NCBI RefSeq assembly: GCF_000712975.1
Contig: NZ_JHQL01000004.1
Span: 1 to 64,000, forward strand
Length of the DNA: 64,000 nucleotides
Source: Vreelandella neptunia
GTDB lineage: Bacteria > Pseudomonadota > Gammaproteobacteria > Pseudomonadales > Halomonadaceae
Direction of reading: 5' to 3'
Below are positions 9,238-17,319 of this stretch, piece after piece. A model generated the notes under the pieces. That model was given only the letters and a program-made list of their open reading frames with translations, made no database searches and was not told the DNA's origin. Both the position numbers and the translations under genes were made by a program. Position 1 is the first letter of the stretch, and every line of letters begins with the position of its first letter.

Positions 9238-11415
9238 TTACGACGCCCTCCCAATCTGCCCTTTGCGCAATGCCTCGACCACGGTATCGCGCGGACCATC
9301 CGCCACTACTTTGCCAGCATCCATAACGATGATGCGGTCAACCAGGGATAACAGCGAGGTACGGTGGGTAACAACGAGAATAGTTTTCCCAGGTGCAACA
9401 CTGGAAAGGTTAGCTTTAAACGCTTCTTCGCTGGCGTTATCCATTGAGCTAGTTGGCTCATCAAGCAACAGAATGGGTGGGTCTTGTACAACCGCTCTTG
9501 CGATTGCAACAGCTTGTTTTTGACCGCCTGAAAGCGCTTGGCCACGCTCACCTACCTCAAGGTCGACGCCTTTGGGATGGCTATTAACCAATGATTCTAG
9601 ACCCGCAATTTCGATCGCTCTGAGTAGCGCCTCGTCATCAACCCGGTCGTTTCCACCACCCGCGACAATATTATCCCGCAGCGTGCCAGCAAACAGGCTG
9701 ACATCCTGAGGTACATAGCCAATATGACGACGAAGCTGGAGGGGATCTAGCTGACGAATATCAACGCCATCCACCAGCACCGCGCCGGATACGGGCTGAT
9801 AAAAACCAAGTACCAGCTTATTCAGCGATGATTTTCCGCAGCCAATACGGCCGAGCAACGCGACTTTTTCACCGGCTTTGATAGAAATCGAGACATCACG
9901 CAATGCCTCTCTTTCTTCATTGGGATAGCGCAAGGTGACTTTCTCTAAGCGGATGCTGCCGGTAAAACTGGGCTTTTCTACGTAAGCCTTGCCTTCATGG
10001 CGCTCCACGCTCTTGGCCATCACGCCATTTAAAGATTCCAGGGCAGTTGAGGACTGATGATATTGAGCCAGTAAAGCAGCCGCTTGGCTAACAGGCGCCA
10101 TTGCCCGGGAAGAGAGCATATAGGCAGCAATCAACCCACCTTGGGTCAAGTTGCCTTCAATAATTTGATAGACACCGATGATAATGACGCACACGGCCAC
10201 GCTGTGCTGCGCCCACTGAGCAACGCTTGAAACCGAAGAACTCACCATTTTGAGTTGGGCACCGGTTCTTGATAAGAAAGCAGATGCTTTTTCCCAATGG
10301 CGTTGAATTCGGCTTTCAGCGCGCAGCGCCTTGACGTTTTCTAATTGAGAAACGGACTCTACCAACAACGCATTACGTTGCGCCCCCACTTCCCAAGTTG
10401 TTTGTGAAAGCTCATGTAATTTGCCTTGTGCTGCAAGGGCATATAAAAGCACGAAAACAATCCCTATGAGCACTGGCAACACAAGCCAGGGGTTGATCAG
10501 TGCAATGATGGCCGCAAAAAGCAGTACAAAGGGCAAGTCCACTATGCCAAGAATGGTTGCAGAGCCGATAAACGCCCGCACCGATTCAAACGATTGAAGC
10601 GTTGAGGTAAACGAACCTGTTGACGCTGGCCGCTCCTCTAAGCGCAACCCCAACGTTTTCGCCATTATTGACGAAGAGAGCTTTACATCTGCTCGACTGG
10701 CTGCCAAATCAACAAAGCTGCTACGCATTAAGCGCAGCGCTAAGTCAAAGCAGAGCACAATAAAAATGCCAATTGCCAGCACCCAAAGCGTTTCAGTGGC
10801 CTGATTGGGTACAACACGATCATAGACATTTAACACAAACAGCGGCATTGCTAGCGCAAATAAATTGATAGCCACCGACCCTAAAACAATATCGCGATAG
10901 AGACGCCGATTCTCACGAATAACGCCCCAGAACCAGTGCTGGTCACCGCGTTTTTTAACTCCAGGTTCTGAAGCACTATCAACTCTAAATTTTGGTCGCA
11001 CATAGATGGCTTCACCGCTATAACCTGCGTGAAGTTCCTCTAACGATATTTCCGTATCGGCTTCTGACAGCTCAGGAAAAATTACTTTTGCTTTTTGCTG
11101 CTTGAGATCCAACCCAAGCAACACACAAGCACGCCCCGGCTCCAACAATAAAATTGCGGGAAATAGGGCAGGATTTAGTCCCGAAAGCTTACTTTTCACA
11201 ATATGCGCAGTAAGCCCTGCTCGCGAGGCTGCTCGCCCAAAGACAGAAGGAATTAACTTCCCTTGCTCTAAAGGCAAGCCTGCTTTTAAGGCTTCTGAGG
11301 ACACTTCGTGCTGATAATATGAAGCAACTGCCTTCAAACACTCCAGTAACTCATCGCTTGATTCTTGCCCACCACTACGGGCAGCCCCAGAAACTGACAG
11401 CTCACTTTGCGTCAC
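9238..11415 (-). CDS. lapB: LapB-type type I secretion ABC exporter with C39-like domain
   Basis: A 725-residue ATPase-permease that exports the adhesin through the inner membrane. The N-terminal about 130 residues form a C39-peptidase-like domain, but the expected catalytic His is missing (CVLLGLD where peptidases have a His motif), so it should bind the substrate rather than cut it. The membrane domain spans about 170-450 with six hydrophobic segments. The nucleotide-binding domain has a Walker A GRIGCGKSS near 518, the LSGGQ signature, Walker B ILLLDEP, and an H-loop THR. The start codon is GTG at 11415, preceded by GAGG five bases upstream. It lies 64 bases after the TolC gene and abuts the adaptor gene. 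Confidence 0.93.
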   Translation of the reverse strand: MTQSELSVSGAARSGGQESSDELLECLKAVASYYQHEVSSEALKAGLPLEQGKLIPSVFGRAASRAGLTAHIVKSKLSGLNPALFPAILLLEPGRACVLLGLDLKQQKAKVIFPELSEADTEISLEELHAGYSGEAIYVRPKFRVDSASEPGVKKRGDQHWFWGVIRENRRLYRDIVLGSVAINLFALAMPLFVLNVYDRVVPNQATETLWVLAIGIFIVLCFDLALRLMRSSFVDLAASRADVKLSSSIMAKTLGLRLEERPASTGSFTSTLQSFESVRAFIGSATILGIVDLPFVLLFAAIIALINPWLVLPVLIGIVFVLLYALAAQGKLHELSQTTWEVGAQRNALLVESVSQLENVKALRAESRIQRHWEKASAFLSRTGAQLKMVSSSVSSVAQWAQHSVAVCVIIIGVYQIIEGNLTQGGLIAAYMLSSRAMAPVSQAAALLAQYHQSSTALESLNGVMAKSVERHEGKAYVEKPSFTGSIRLEKVTLRYPNEEREALRDVSISIKAGEKVALLGRIGCGKSSLNKLVLGFYQPVSGAVLVDGVDIRQLDPLQLRRHIGYVPQDVSLFAGTLRDNIVAGGGNDRVDDEALLRAIEIAGLESLVNSHPKGVDLEVGERGQALSGGQKQAVAIARAVVQDPPILLLDEPTSSMDNASEEAFKANLSSVAPGKTILVVTHRTSLLSLVDRIIVMDAGKVVADGPRDTVVEALRKGQIGRAS

Positions 11416-11479
11416 AAAAACCTCATTTCCCTTCCGAAATTTGAATATCTCGGATGACTAGATGCCCATAGTTCACTAC

Positions 11480-13291
11480 TCAGCCACGCGTCACAAACGC
11501 ATCCGCATAGCCAAATCCTTGCAGCTCAGACTGCAATGACTTTGCATCATTCAGGGATTCGAAGGGCCCTACTTGCACGCGAAAATTCCCTGCAGCTGTC
11601 ACTACTCTAGCACTGCTGGATAACTGGTTATTCAATTGACGGCTCAGTGCCTCAGCACGCTCAATAGCACTTAAAGACGCCACCTGAACATAAAGTCCCT
11701 GCGTTTGACTTGGTGCTGATACGTTCGTGACAGTGGCTTCAATAGGGGCAGCCATTACCAGCTCCTCAGATTCTGAGTAAGCACTTTGCGGACTATCGGC
11801 TTGCTGCGCAGAAATCCCACGGGTGAAATCATCTAAGGTAAAGCCACGCGGCCCCTCTACACCGCAAGCCATGCGAATGTTGTCAGCCATATCCTCGTAG
11901 CCCAGCTCATCAAGGCTTGGAATATCTTCACGGGTTACTTGCAGGGTATGCATTAGCTGCCCCATAGCCGCTAGGGTACGCGCTTCTGCTAGCGTCAAAT
12001 CAAACTGTGCATTGGCATAGGCACGGCTAGCTTCAAAGTACTCGTTCTCACTATCTAGAAGGTCGAGCAAGGTGCGCTGGCCAATATCGAACTGCTGTTG
12101 GTATGCACCGCGGACACGGTCAATTGATTGACGATGTTCGTTCAAATATTCCAACTGCTCTTTTAAGCGCTGGGTGTCGTTATAAGCAATTTGTGTCGTT
12201 TGCCTAACGTTGGTACATGCGGTTTCTCGCTGACTCTCTGCTTGTTCAATTCTTGTCGTCGCTGCATTGAAGGCAGCATAGTCCGAACCGCCTCGATAAA
12301 GGTTCATGCTCGCCACAAGCTGAATGCTGTGTTCATCACTGCGACCAGCAATCGAATCATCTTGGTTATTCGTGCCTGTACGTCCTTGAATATCTAGACG
12401 AGGCATAAAGGCAGCGCGAGCGCCTTCACGCTCTGCACGTTGTACAGCAATATTTTCAATCGCCGCGTGAAATTCAGGGTTACCCTGGAACGCTAGCTCT
12501 ATGGCTTGGCTAACATCGGTAGGTAAGTCATCGGCAAGAGAAGGCGCAGGTGCCATATTTTGTGCGGGAAGCGTACCAACAATTCGCTGAAAACGGGCAG
12601 TAACATCGTGAAGGTTTGATGCTTCAGACATCAGGTTGGATTCGGCTAACGCCAGACGGCCGCTAATTTGTTCAAGATCAACACCGCGCCCTGCCCCCGA
12701 ATTAAAACGCTCTTCGATTTGCGTTAATACGCGCTGATGTTCACGGTAGTTATCCTGCGCTAAGCGCACTAACTCGCGATAGCGTGCTACGTCTAGGTAG
12801 GTACGAAAGGCTTCAAGGGCAATTTCTTCACTAGCCCCCAGCAACTCAAAATAGGCGACTAGCCGAGAACGGTCTAAGCGCTCAACCTCACTGCGGGTTG
12901 CAAAACCATCAAAAACCATCTGGGTTAACGTCAGTTCTGCAAAATCACTATCGTAACTGCCACGCCCATCATTTTGCTGATCCTGTCTTCCAACACCAGC
13001 ACTGACATCAATCGTAGGTAAGTAACCACCTTGCGCCTCTCGAACGTCATTGCCGGACGCCCAAAAATTTGCCCAGGAAGCATTGACTTGGGGATTGGTG
13101 ATAATAGCTTGTTGAATGCTGCTTGAAAGTGTTGTGCTGCCTGGCGCATAAAGTGTAGCAGGAAGCGACTGCCCCAAAGCAGAGAGAGGAAGACAGACGA
13201 ACGTCGTCACCGTGAGCGGTCGAATTGCGCGCTGAAAAAAAACTGTATTTAGGAACCCAGTATTTAGCGTTGTTTTGATGCCATTTTTCAT
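11480..13291 (-). CDS. lapE: TolC-family outer-membrane channel with C-terminal SPOR domain
   Basis: A 603-residue outer-membrane efflux protein, the first gene of the secretion operon. A signal peptide (about residues 20-40, ending near SALGQS) precedes two TolC repeats rich in long helices (for example ALEAFRTYLDVARYRELV and the second repeat around 270-450 with YRGGSDYAAFNAA). Residues 532-603 (GLYVQVASLS to the end, with VQVGPFESLNDA) match a SPOR domain, which binds denuded peptidoglycan glycan in known proteins. Ordinary TolC proteins are about 420-490 residues and lack SPOR. The fusion suggests the channel is anchored to, or localised by, the cell wall, perhaps at division sites. The functional reading is inference; the domain order is seen in the sequence. 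Confidence 0.9.
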   Translation of the reverse strand: MKNGIKTTLNTGFLNTVFFQRAIRPLTVTTFVCLPLSALGQSLPATLYAPGSTTLSSSIQQAIITNPQVNASWANFWASGNDVREAQGGYLPTIDVSAGVGRQDQQNDGRGSYDSDFAELTLTQMVFDGFATRSEVERLDRSRLVAYFELLGASEEIALEAFRTYLDVARYRELVRLAQDNYREHQRVLTQIEERFNSGAGRGVDLEQISGRLALAESNLMSEASNLHDVTARFQRIVGTLPAQNMAPAPSLADDLPTDVSQAIELAFQGNPEFHAAIENIAVQRAEREGARAAFMPRLDIQGRTGTNNQDDSIAGRSDEHSIQLVASMNLYRGGSDYAAFNAATTRIEQAESQRETACTNVRQTTQIAYNDTQRLKEQLEYLNEHRQSIDRVRGAYQQQFDIGQRTLLDLLDSENEYFEASRAYANAQFDLTLAEARTLAAMGQLMHTLQVTREDIPSLDELGYEDMADNIRMACGVEGPRGFTLDDFTRGISAQQADSPQSAYSESEELVMAAPIEATVTNVSAPSQTQGLYVQVASLSAIERAEALSRQLNNQLSSSARVVTAAGNFRVQVGPFESLNDAKSLQSELQGFGYADAFVTRG

Positions 13292-13525
13292 CGTTGTTAA
13301 TCCCTAATGAATATTTACGCTGCTAGCTAAAGGTGCAGCGGCTCTACGCCACCTACCCTGGGGCATGGTTCTTTTTGGTCTTACTTACTAGCTAATGCTC
13401 AGTGCGATCTAGACGTGGTTCGGTGACGCTCCCTTGCTCAGATTTTTCATTCAGTAGCATTAGTGGAAAACCACACTATAAAGCCAAACGTCACAAAATT
13501 TTACAATATAAATCTTAAAAAAACA
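13292..13525 (-). promoter_or_regulatory. Leader and likely promoter region of the secretion operon
   Basis: This 234-base gap separates the TolC gene from the transporter gene behind it and must carry the promoter for the secretion operon. It is AT-rich near 13480-13525. A small dyad GTGG-AAAA-CCAC lies at 13463-13474. I cannot pick a convincing -35/-10 pair, so no exact promoter is claimed. Confidence 0.4.
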
Positions 13526-14419
13526 CTATATCGCCGATTTCCGGTTGGTTGTTAAACGCAATTGCTGTAGCGCTAGCCCAAGTAGAATCAGCCCTAAACC
13601 AATAAGCGTTGACACCAACAACGGCTCCCCCACCACTAAATAGAGCAACAGCAAGGAAACCGGAGGCGAAAGAAAGATTAGATTAGAAACCTTAGCAGTC
13701 CGCGAAACCTTACGAACTGCCATTTGCCAAAGCACAAACGCCACTCCCATTTCGAAAAGCCCTACGTAGACCCCAGCGCCTAACGCCTGCCACCCATGCC
13801 AGTTAAGCCCTGGCCCAACAAAGAATAGCAGCGCCGTTAAAACAGGCAAGCCAACGCTGAAGTTCTGCCATTGCGCAATTAAGGGTGCTCGCTCATCACG
13901 CGCGTTAAGCAACCAATACATCGCCCATAGCAACGTCGATAAAAGTGCAAACACCACACCTAGTGGGTCTGCAAAATCAACGTTGAAGATATTGCCGCGG
14001 GTGGCGATTACCCAAACACCCGCATAGGCAATAAGCCCCGCCACTATATCCATACGTGTCAGCCGCTGGCCTAGGATCGGCACAGCCAAAAGTGCCATCG
14101 CCAATGCCCAGGTATAATTCAAGGCCATGGCTTCTTGACCTGGCAACCGATCATAAGCAGCAAATAGCACCAGATAATAAGCAACCGGGTTCATTAACCC
14201 CGCCCAAGCGGCAGTACGCCAACCATGGCGAAGCGCTTGTGGTAGATGCCCCTGCTTCACCATCAAGACAGACATGAATACCCACGACACCAGAGCCGCA
14301 AGCCACATCAATTCCAGTGGGCTCATCCAAGCAAGCGCAACTTTAAAAGCGGTGGCAACCGTCGACCATAGCGCGACCGCTCCAAGCCCATACAATATCG
14401 CTTGACGATCTTGGTTCAT
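13526..14419 (-). CDS. EamA/DMT-family transporter
   Basis: A 297-residue inner-membrane protein with about ten hydrophobic segments arranged as two EamA halves; the second begins near residue 150 (DPLGVVFALLSTLLWAMYWLL). It starts MNQDRQAILYGLGAVALWSTVATAF, the usual first helix of drug/metabolite transporters. The pattern resembles the aromatic amino-acid exporter YddG (WAMYWLLNARDE, then GVYVGLFEMGVAFVLWQMA), but the substrate cannot be fixed from sequence. The gene overlaps the Rdx gene upstream by 4 bases (ATGA), so they are co-transcribed. Confidence 0.85.
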   Translation of the reverse strand: MNQDRQAILYGLGAVALWSTVATAFKVALAWMSPLELMWLAALVSWVFMSVLMVKQGHLPQALRHGWRTAAWAGLMNPVAYYLVLFAAYDRLPGQEAMALNYTWALAMALLAVPILGQRLTRMDIVAGLIAYAGVWVIATRGNIFNVDFADPLGVVFALLSTLLWAMYWLLNARDERAPLIAQWQNFSVGLPVLTALLFFVGPGLNWHGWQALGAGVYVGLFEMGVAFVLWQMAVRKVSRTAKVSNLIFLSPPVSLLLLYLVVGEPLLVSTLIGLGLILLGLALQQLRLTTNRKSAI

Positions 14420-14685
14420 CGGTCGATATGCCCCAGGTCTCGGGCTGGCTCAATCTGATCTCGTACGCGCTGCTTTAAAACTTTGATATCTGGAAAACCG
14501 CCATCGCGCTGCCTTTCCCATAGCAATGTCTCATCACACCAGATTTCAAAAGTTCCACCGTGAGAGGGCGATAATGCAACTTCTGCTAGGCTTTCACCGA
14601 AGGTTGAAAGAAGCTCTTGAGCATACCAAGCACTTCGCAACAGCCACTGGCATTGCGTGCAATAACGTATTTGAATACGTGACAT
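14416..14685 (-). CDS. SelT/SelW/SelH (Rdx) family thioredoxin-like protein
   Basis: An 89-residue protein with the N-terminal CxxC (YCTQCQWLLRSAWYAQELL) of the Rdx family, in which eukaryotic and some bacterial members have selenocysteine. Here both positions are Cys. The C-terminal half SHGGTFEIWCDETLLWERQRDGGFPD matches the family strand-turn pattern. The predicted role is thiol-based redox in the cytosol, but the bacterial function is not established. An AAGGA ribosome site lies 8 bases before ATG 14685. It overlaps the DMT gene. Confidence 0.88.
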   Translation of the reverse strand: MSRIQIRYCTQCQWLLRSAWYAQELLSTFGESLAEVALSPSHGGTFEIWCDETLLWERQRDGGFPDIKVLKQRVRDQIEPARDLGHIDR

Positions 14686-14767
14686 TCAGGGGTTCCTTAA
14701 CGTTTTAATAGGGGCATCCTTACCTTTCATTCTGTCACCTTACATTTGCTACTGCCAAGGACCCCTC

Positions 14768-16081
14768 ATGGCTGAACATAATGTTTCTCAAACACGAGTT
14801 TACGAATGGCTGACCAGTGATGATGATAGCCGAATGTGCGATGACATTCCCGACGAGGCATGTCAGGAGCAGCCACATAATTTCTTCCTGCATCTTTGTG
14901 CTTCGTTAGGTAATAAACTTGCTGATGAGCTATCTAGCGCCCGATTGGTCTTGCCTTGGTTAATGGGCATTATTGGCGCTCCTGTATGGATGGTAGGCCT
15001 GTTAGTACCTATCCGTGAAGCGGGTGCTCTGTTGCCGCAGCTTTTCGTAGCTGGTTTTATTCGCTTAAAACCAACGCGCAAATGGGTATGGGTAGCAGGC
15101 GCACTGATACAGGCCCTAGCGGCATTAGCGTTAGCACTGCTAGCACTGGTGGGCAGCGGCTCTTTGGGGGGCGCGATGGTGCTAGCTACCCTGGTGTTGC
15201 TATCACTGGCGCGAGGACTCTCATCCATAGCAACGAAAGACGTGTTGGGTAAAACCATCGCGAAGCGACGCCGTGGAACTCTAATGGGGTGGAGTGGCAG
15301 CGTAGCAGGCGCCGCAACCCTGGTAGCTGGCGGCGTTCTGATGTGGTTTGGCGACCAACCCGGCAACGTAGCACTGGCTATTTTACTGGTTGTTGCCGCC
15401 GCAGGATGGCTACTCAATGCAGTGAGTGCGGCGCGCATAGCGGAAGTGCCCGGCGCTGTAGAAGGCGGCGAAAATGCCTGGGATAGCATTAAGCTAGGGC
15501 TTTCTTTACTCAAAGAAGATCGCAATTTTCTAAACTTCAATCTGGCTCGCGCCCTGCTTCTTTCCAGCGCACTGGCACTCCCCTATTTAGCTCTACTCGG
15601 TCAACAACAAAGCGGTACTAACTTAGGTGGCCTTGGCCTGCTGGTAGTGGTATCAGGCATTGCTGCGATGGTGGCAAGCCCTGTATGGGGAAAGCGAGCA
15701 GACCAATCGAGCCGCCGTGTGATGAGGGATGCAGCCATCGGGACCGCCATTTGCTGTCTGCTGGGCGCAAGCCTGGCATGGCTCCCCAGCCAGTGGAGTG
15801 AAAGCGTTTGGCCTTATGCGATTATTTACGCCCTTCTGGTTATCGTTCATCACGGCGTACGCCTTGGCCGTAAAACCTACTTGGTTGATATCGCCACGCA
15901 AGAAAACCGAGCGTTGTATGTTGCGCTATCGAACACCTTAACCGGCGTATTAATGTTAGTGGTGGGCGGAGTAATTGGTGGGTTGGCCCAATGGCTTGGT
16001 AGCGCGCCACTGCTGTTAATACTCGCTGGGACAGCATTCTGTGCAATGTTATCAGCCCAACGATTACCTGAGGCAGAATAG
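14768..16081 (+). CDS. MFS-type transporter
   Basis: A 437-residue membrane protein with about twelve hydrophobic segments and a hydrophilic N-terminal tail of about 60 residues. The segment REAGALLPQLFVAGFIRLKPTRKWVW is a typical MFS helix 2-3 loop. Family assignment is by hydropathy and helix pattern, and the substrate is unknown. It is transcribed divergently from the Rdx-DMT pair, with only 82 bases between starts, so the two units share a regulatory region. No adjacent gene hints at the cargo. Confidence 0.78.
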   Translation: MAEHNVSQTRVYEWLTSDDDSRMCDDIPDEACQEQPHNFFLHLCASLGNKLADELSSARLVLPWLMGIIGAPVWMVGLLVPIREAGALLPQLFVAGFIRLKPTRKWVWVAGALIQALAALALALLALVGSGSLGGAMVLATLVLLSLARGLSSIATKDVLGKTIAKRRRGTLMGWSGSVAGAATLVAGGVLMWFGDQPGNVALAILLVVAAAGWLLNAVSAARIAEVPGAVEGGENAWDSIKLGLSLLKEDRNFLNFNLARALLLSSALALPYLALLGQQQSGTNLGGLGLLVVVSGIAAMVASPVWGKRADQSSRRVMRDAAIGTAICCLLGASLAWLPSQWSESVWPYAIIYALLVIVHHGVRLGRKTYLVDIATQENRALYVALSNTLTGVLMLVVGGVIGGLAQWLGSAPLLLILAGTAFCAMLSAQRLPEAE

Positions 16082-16254
16082 CGCTGTCGATTGCAATGCA
16101 TCTCAACGCTCGCCATGATGGTAGGTAATTAGCGGTGATTAGCTGGGTTTTTGCTATTCTACCTTTATTAAGCAACATGAAATGCCGCTTAGCTCCGCGT
16201 TGATGGACAGCGCCATAGCTACGGAAGAACGAGAGCAGCAACAGGAACCCATTG

Positions 16255-16692
16255 ATGAAACGATCTCCTTTGATCAGCCCGGAGTTACTCGAACGTATTG
16301 TTGACGCTTCTGAGGATGGCATCGTCGTTGCAGAGCAAGAAGGCGACGAAAACATCCTTATCTACGTTAACAAAGGCTTCGAACGCCTCACCGGCTACAG
16401 TGCGGATGAAATTCTTTATCGCGACTGCCGTTTTTTGCAAAATGAGGACCGCGACCAAGATGCGCTGACCTCTATTCGCGAGGCGCTAAAAGAGGGCCAC
16501 CCCTCTCGCGAAGTGCTGCGTAACTACCGCAAAGACGGCACTATGTTCTGGAACGAGCTCTCCATTACGCCTGTATACGATGAAGCGGATAACTTGATGT
16601 ACTACATTGGCGTGCAGAAAGACGTGACTGAGCGTGTCGAAGCTCAGCAAGCATTAGCAGCGCTCCAAAAACGTCAAGAAGTCGCAGAATAA
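16255..16692 (+). CDS. Short LOV-domain blue-light photoreceptor
   Basis: I choose ATG 16255 (145 residues), with AGGA 8 bases upstream; a TTG codon just before it is less likely. The whole protein is a single LOV core with short flanking helices and no effector domain, as in the short LOV proteins of Pseudomonas putida. The key flavin motif reads YRDCRFLQNEDRDQ; the Cys forms the flavin adduct under blue light, and Asp replaces the common Asn before it, as in the P. putida protein. Further motifs are VVAEQEGDENILIYVN, LRNYRKDGTMFWNELSITPV and YIGVQKDVT. The C-terminal helix (VEAQQALAALQKRQ) probably dimerises. Downstream partners are not apparent. Confidence 0.93.
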   Translation: MKRSPLISPELLERIVDASEDGIVVAEQEGDENILIYVNKGFERLTGYSADEILYRDCRFLQNEDRDQDALTSIREALKEGHPSREVLRNYRKDGTMFWNELSITPVYDEADNLMYYIGVQKDVTERVEAQQALAALQKRQEVAE

Positions 16693-16768
16693 ACAAAAAC
16701 ACCAATAAAATATCTTCATGGGCTTGAACTTCAACCTAAGTTGCGGTAAATAGCGGCTAAGCGTATAA

Positions 16769-16790
16769 AAGCGCTAGGCGCTTCTTATTT
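16769..16790 (+). terminator. Small hairpin after the LOV gene
   Basis: The arms AAGCGC (16769-16774) and GCGCTT (16778-16783) pair around a three-base loop and are followed by CTTATTT. It is a short intrinsic-terminator-like structure about 80 bases after the LOV stop. Confidence 0.4.
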
Positions 16791-16792
16791 CG

Positions 16793-16826
16793 TCTTAGTG
16801 ATCGAAAGATCTTAGTGATCGAAAGA
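16793..16826. repeat. Exact 17-bp tandem duplication
   Basis: The unit TCTTAGTGATCGAAAGA occurs twice, head to tail (16793-16809 and 16810-16826), in the gap before the small acidic gene. It could be a binding-site pair or a recent slippage product. Confidence 0.85.
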
Positions 16827-16873
16827 GAAGCCGTTGTGATGCCGGTGCGCCGGCTTGGGTTGGAGGGCATACC

Positions 16874-17086
16874 ATGAGCCGTGACCCCTTAAATCGTGAA
16901 ACTTATACCAATGATGCACTCGATGCAGATGAGTTTGACAACTTAGACGCTGTTAACGACGACCATTATGGTAAAAGTAAACCCAGCAAAGCAGACACGC
17001 TACGCGCCCGCCGCCAGGTAGAAGCATGGCTTGAAGAGCGCCGTTTGCAGCGCGCTATTGAAGATGATTGGGATGAAGAGGAGTAA
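16874..17086 (+). CDS. Small acidic protein, PA3496-like
   Basis: A 70-residue, very acidic protein ending in DDWDEEE. The segment ARRQVEAWLEERRLQRAIEDDW resembles the C-terminal part of the PA3496 family of small pseudomonad proteins, a family linked to the cell envelope only by annotation. A GGAGGG ribosome-site-like stretch lies at about 16861-16867. There is no signal peptide or membrane segment. It stands alone between the LOV gene and ettA. The assignment is tentative, and the function is unknown. Confidence 0.6.
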   Translation: MSRDPLNRETYTNDALDADEFDNLDAVNDDHYGKSKPSKADTLRARRQVEAWLEERRLQRAIEDDWDEEE

Positions 17087-17319
17087 CTTCCACTTCTAAA
17101 CCGCTTTTATTGGTTGGCAGCTTAGTCACGATGTCTAGCGCTTAAAATCATTGTTACGCTCTGTTTGTCACACACCGAGCTTTTACTAGGCTGCTAACCA
17201 ACATCCCAGAACGTCTTATCTTCTATGCTTCTGGCCTTTGTTCGCGCTGAGCACTATCATCTTAGCCCTATGCCAGCACATAGCTGCGACTCTTTTCTCC
17301 AACAACCTAACGGATTTCC

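Noticed and set aside
14863..15540. Minus-strand 225-codon frame inside the MFS gene
   Set aside because: It lies wholly inside a well-supported membrane-protein gene and has low-complexity Ser/Ala/Pro composition.
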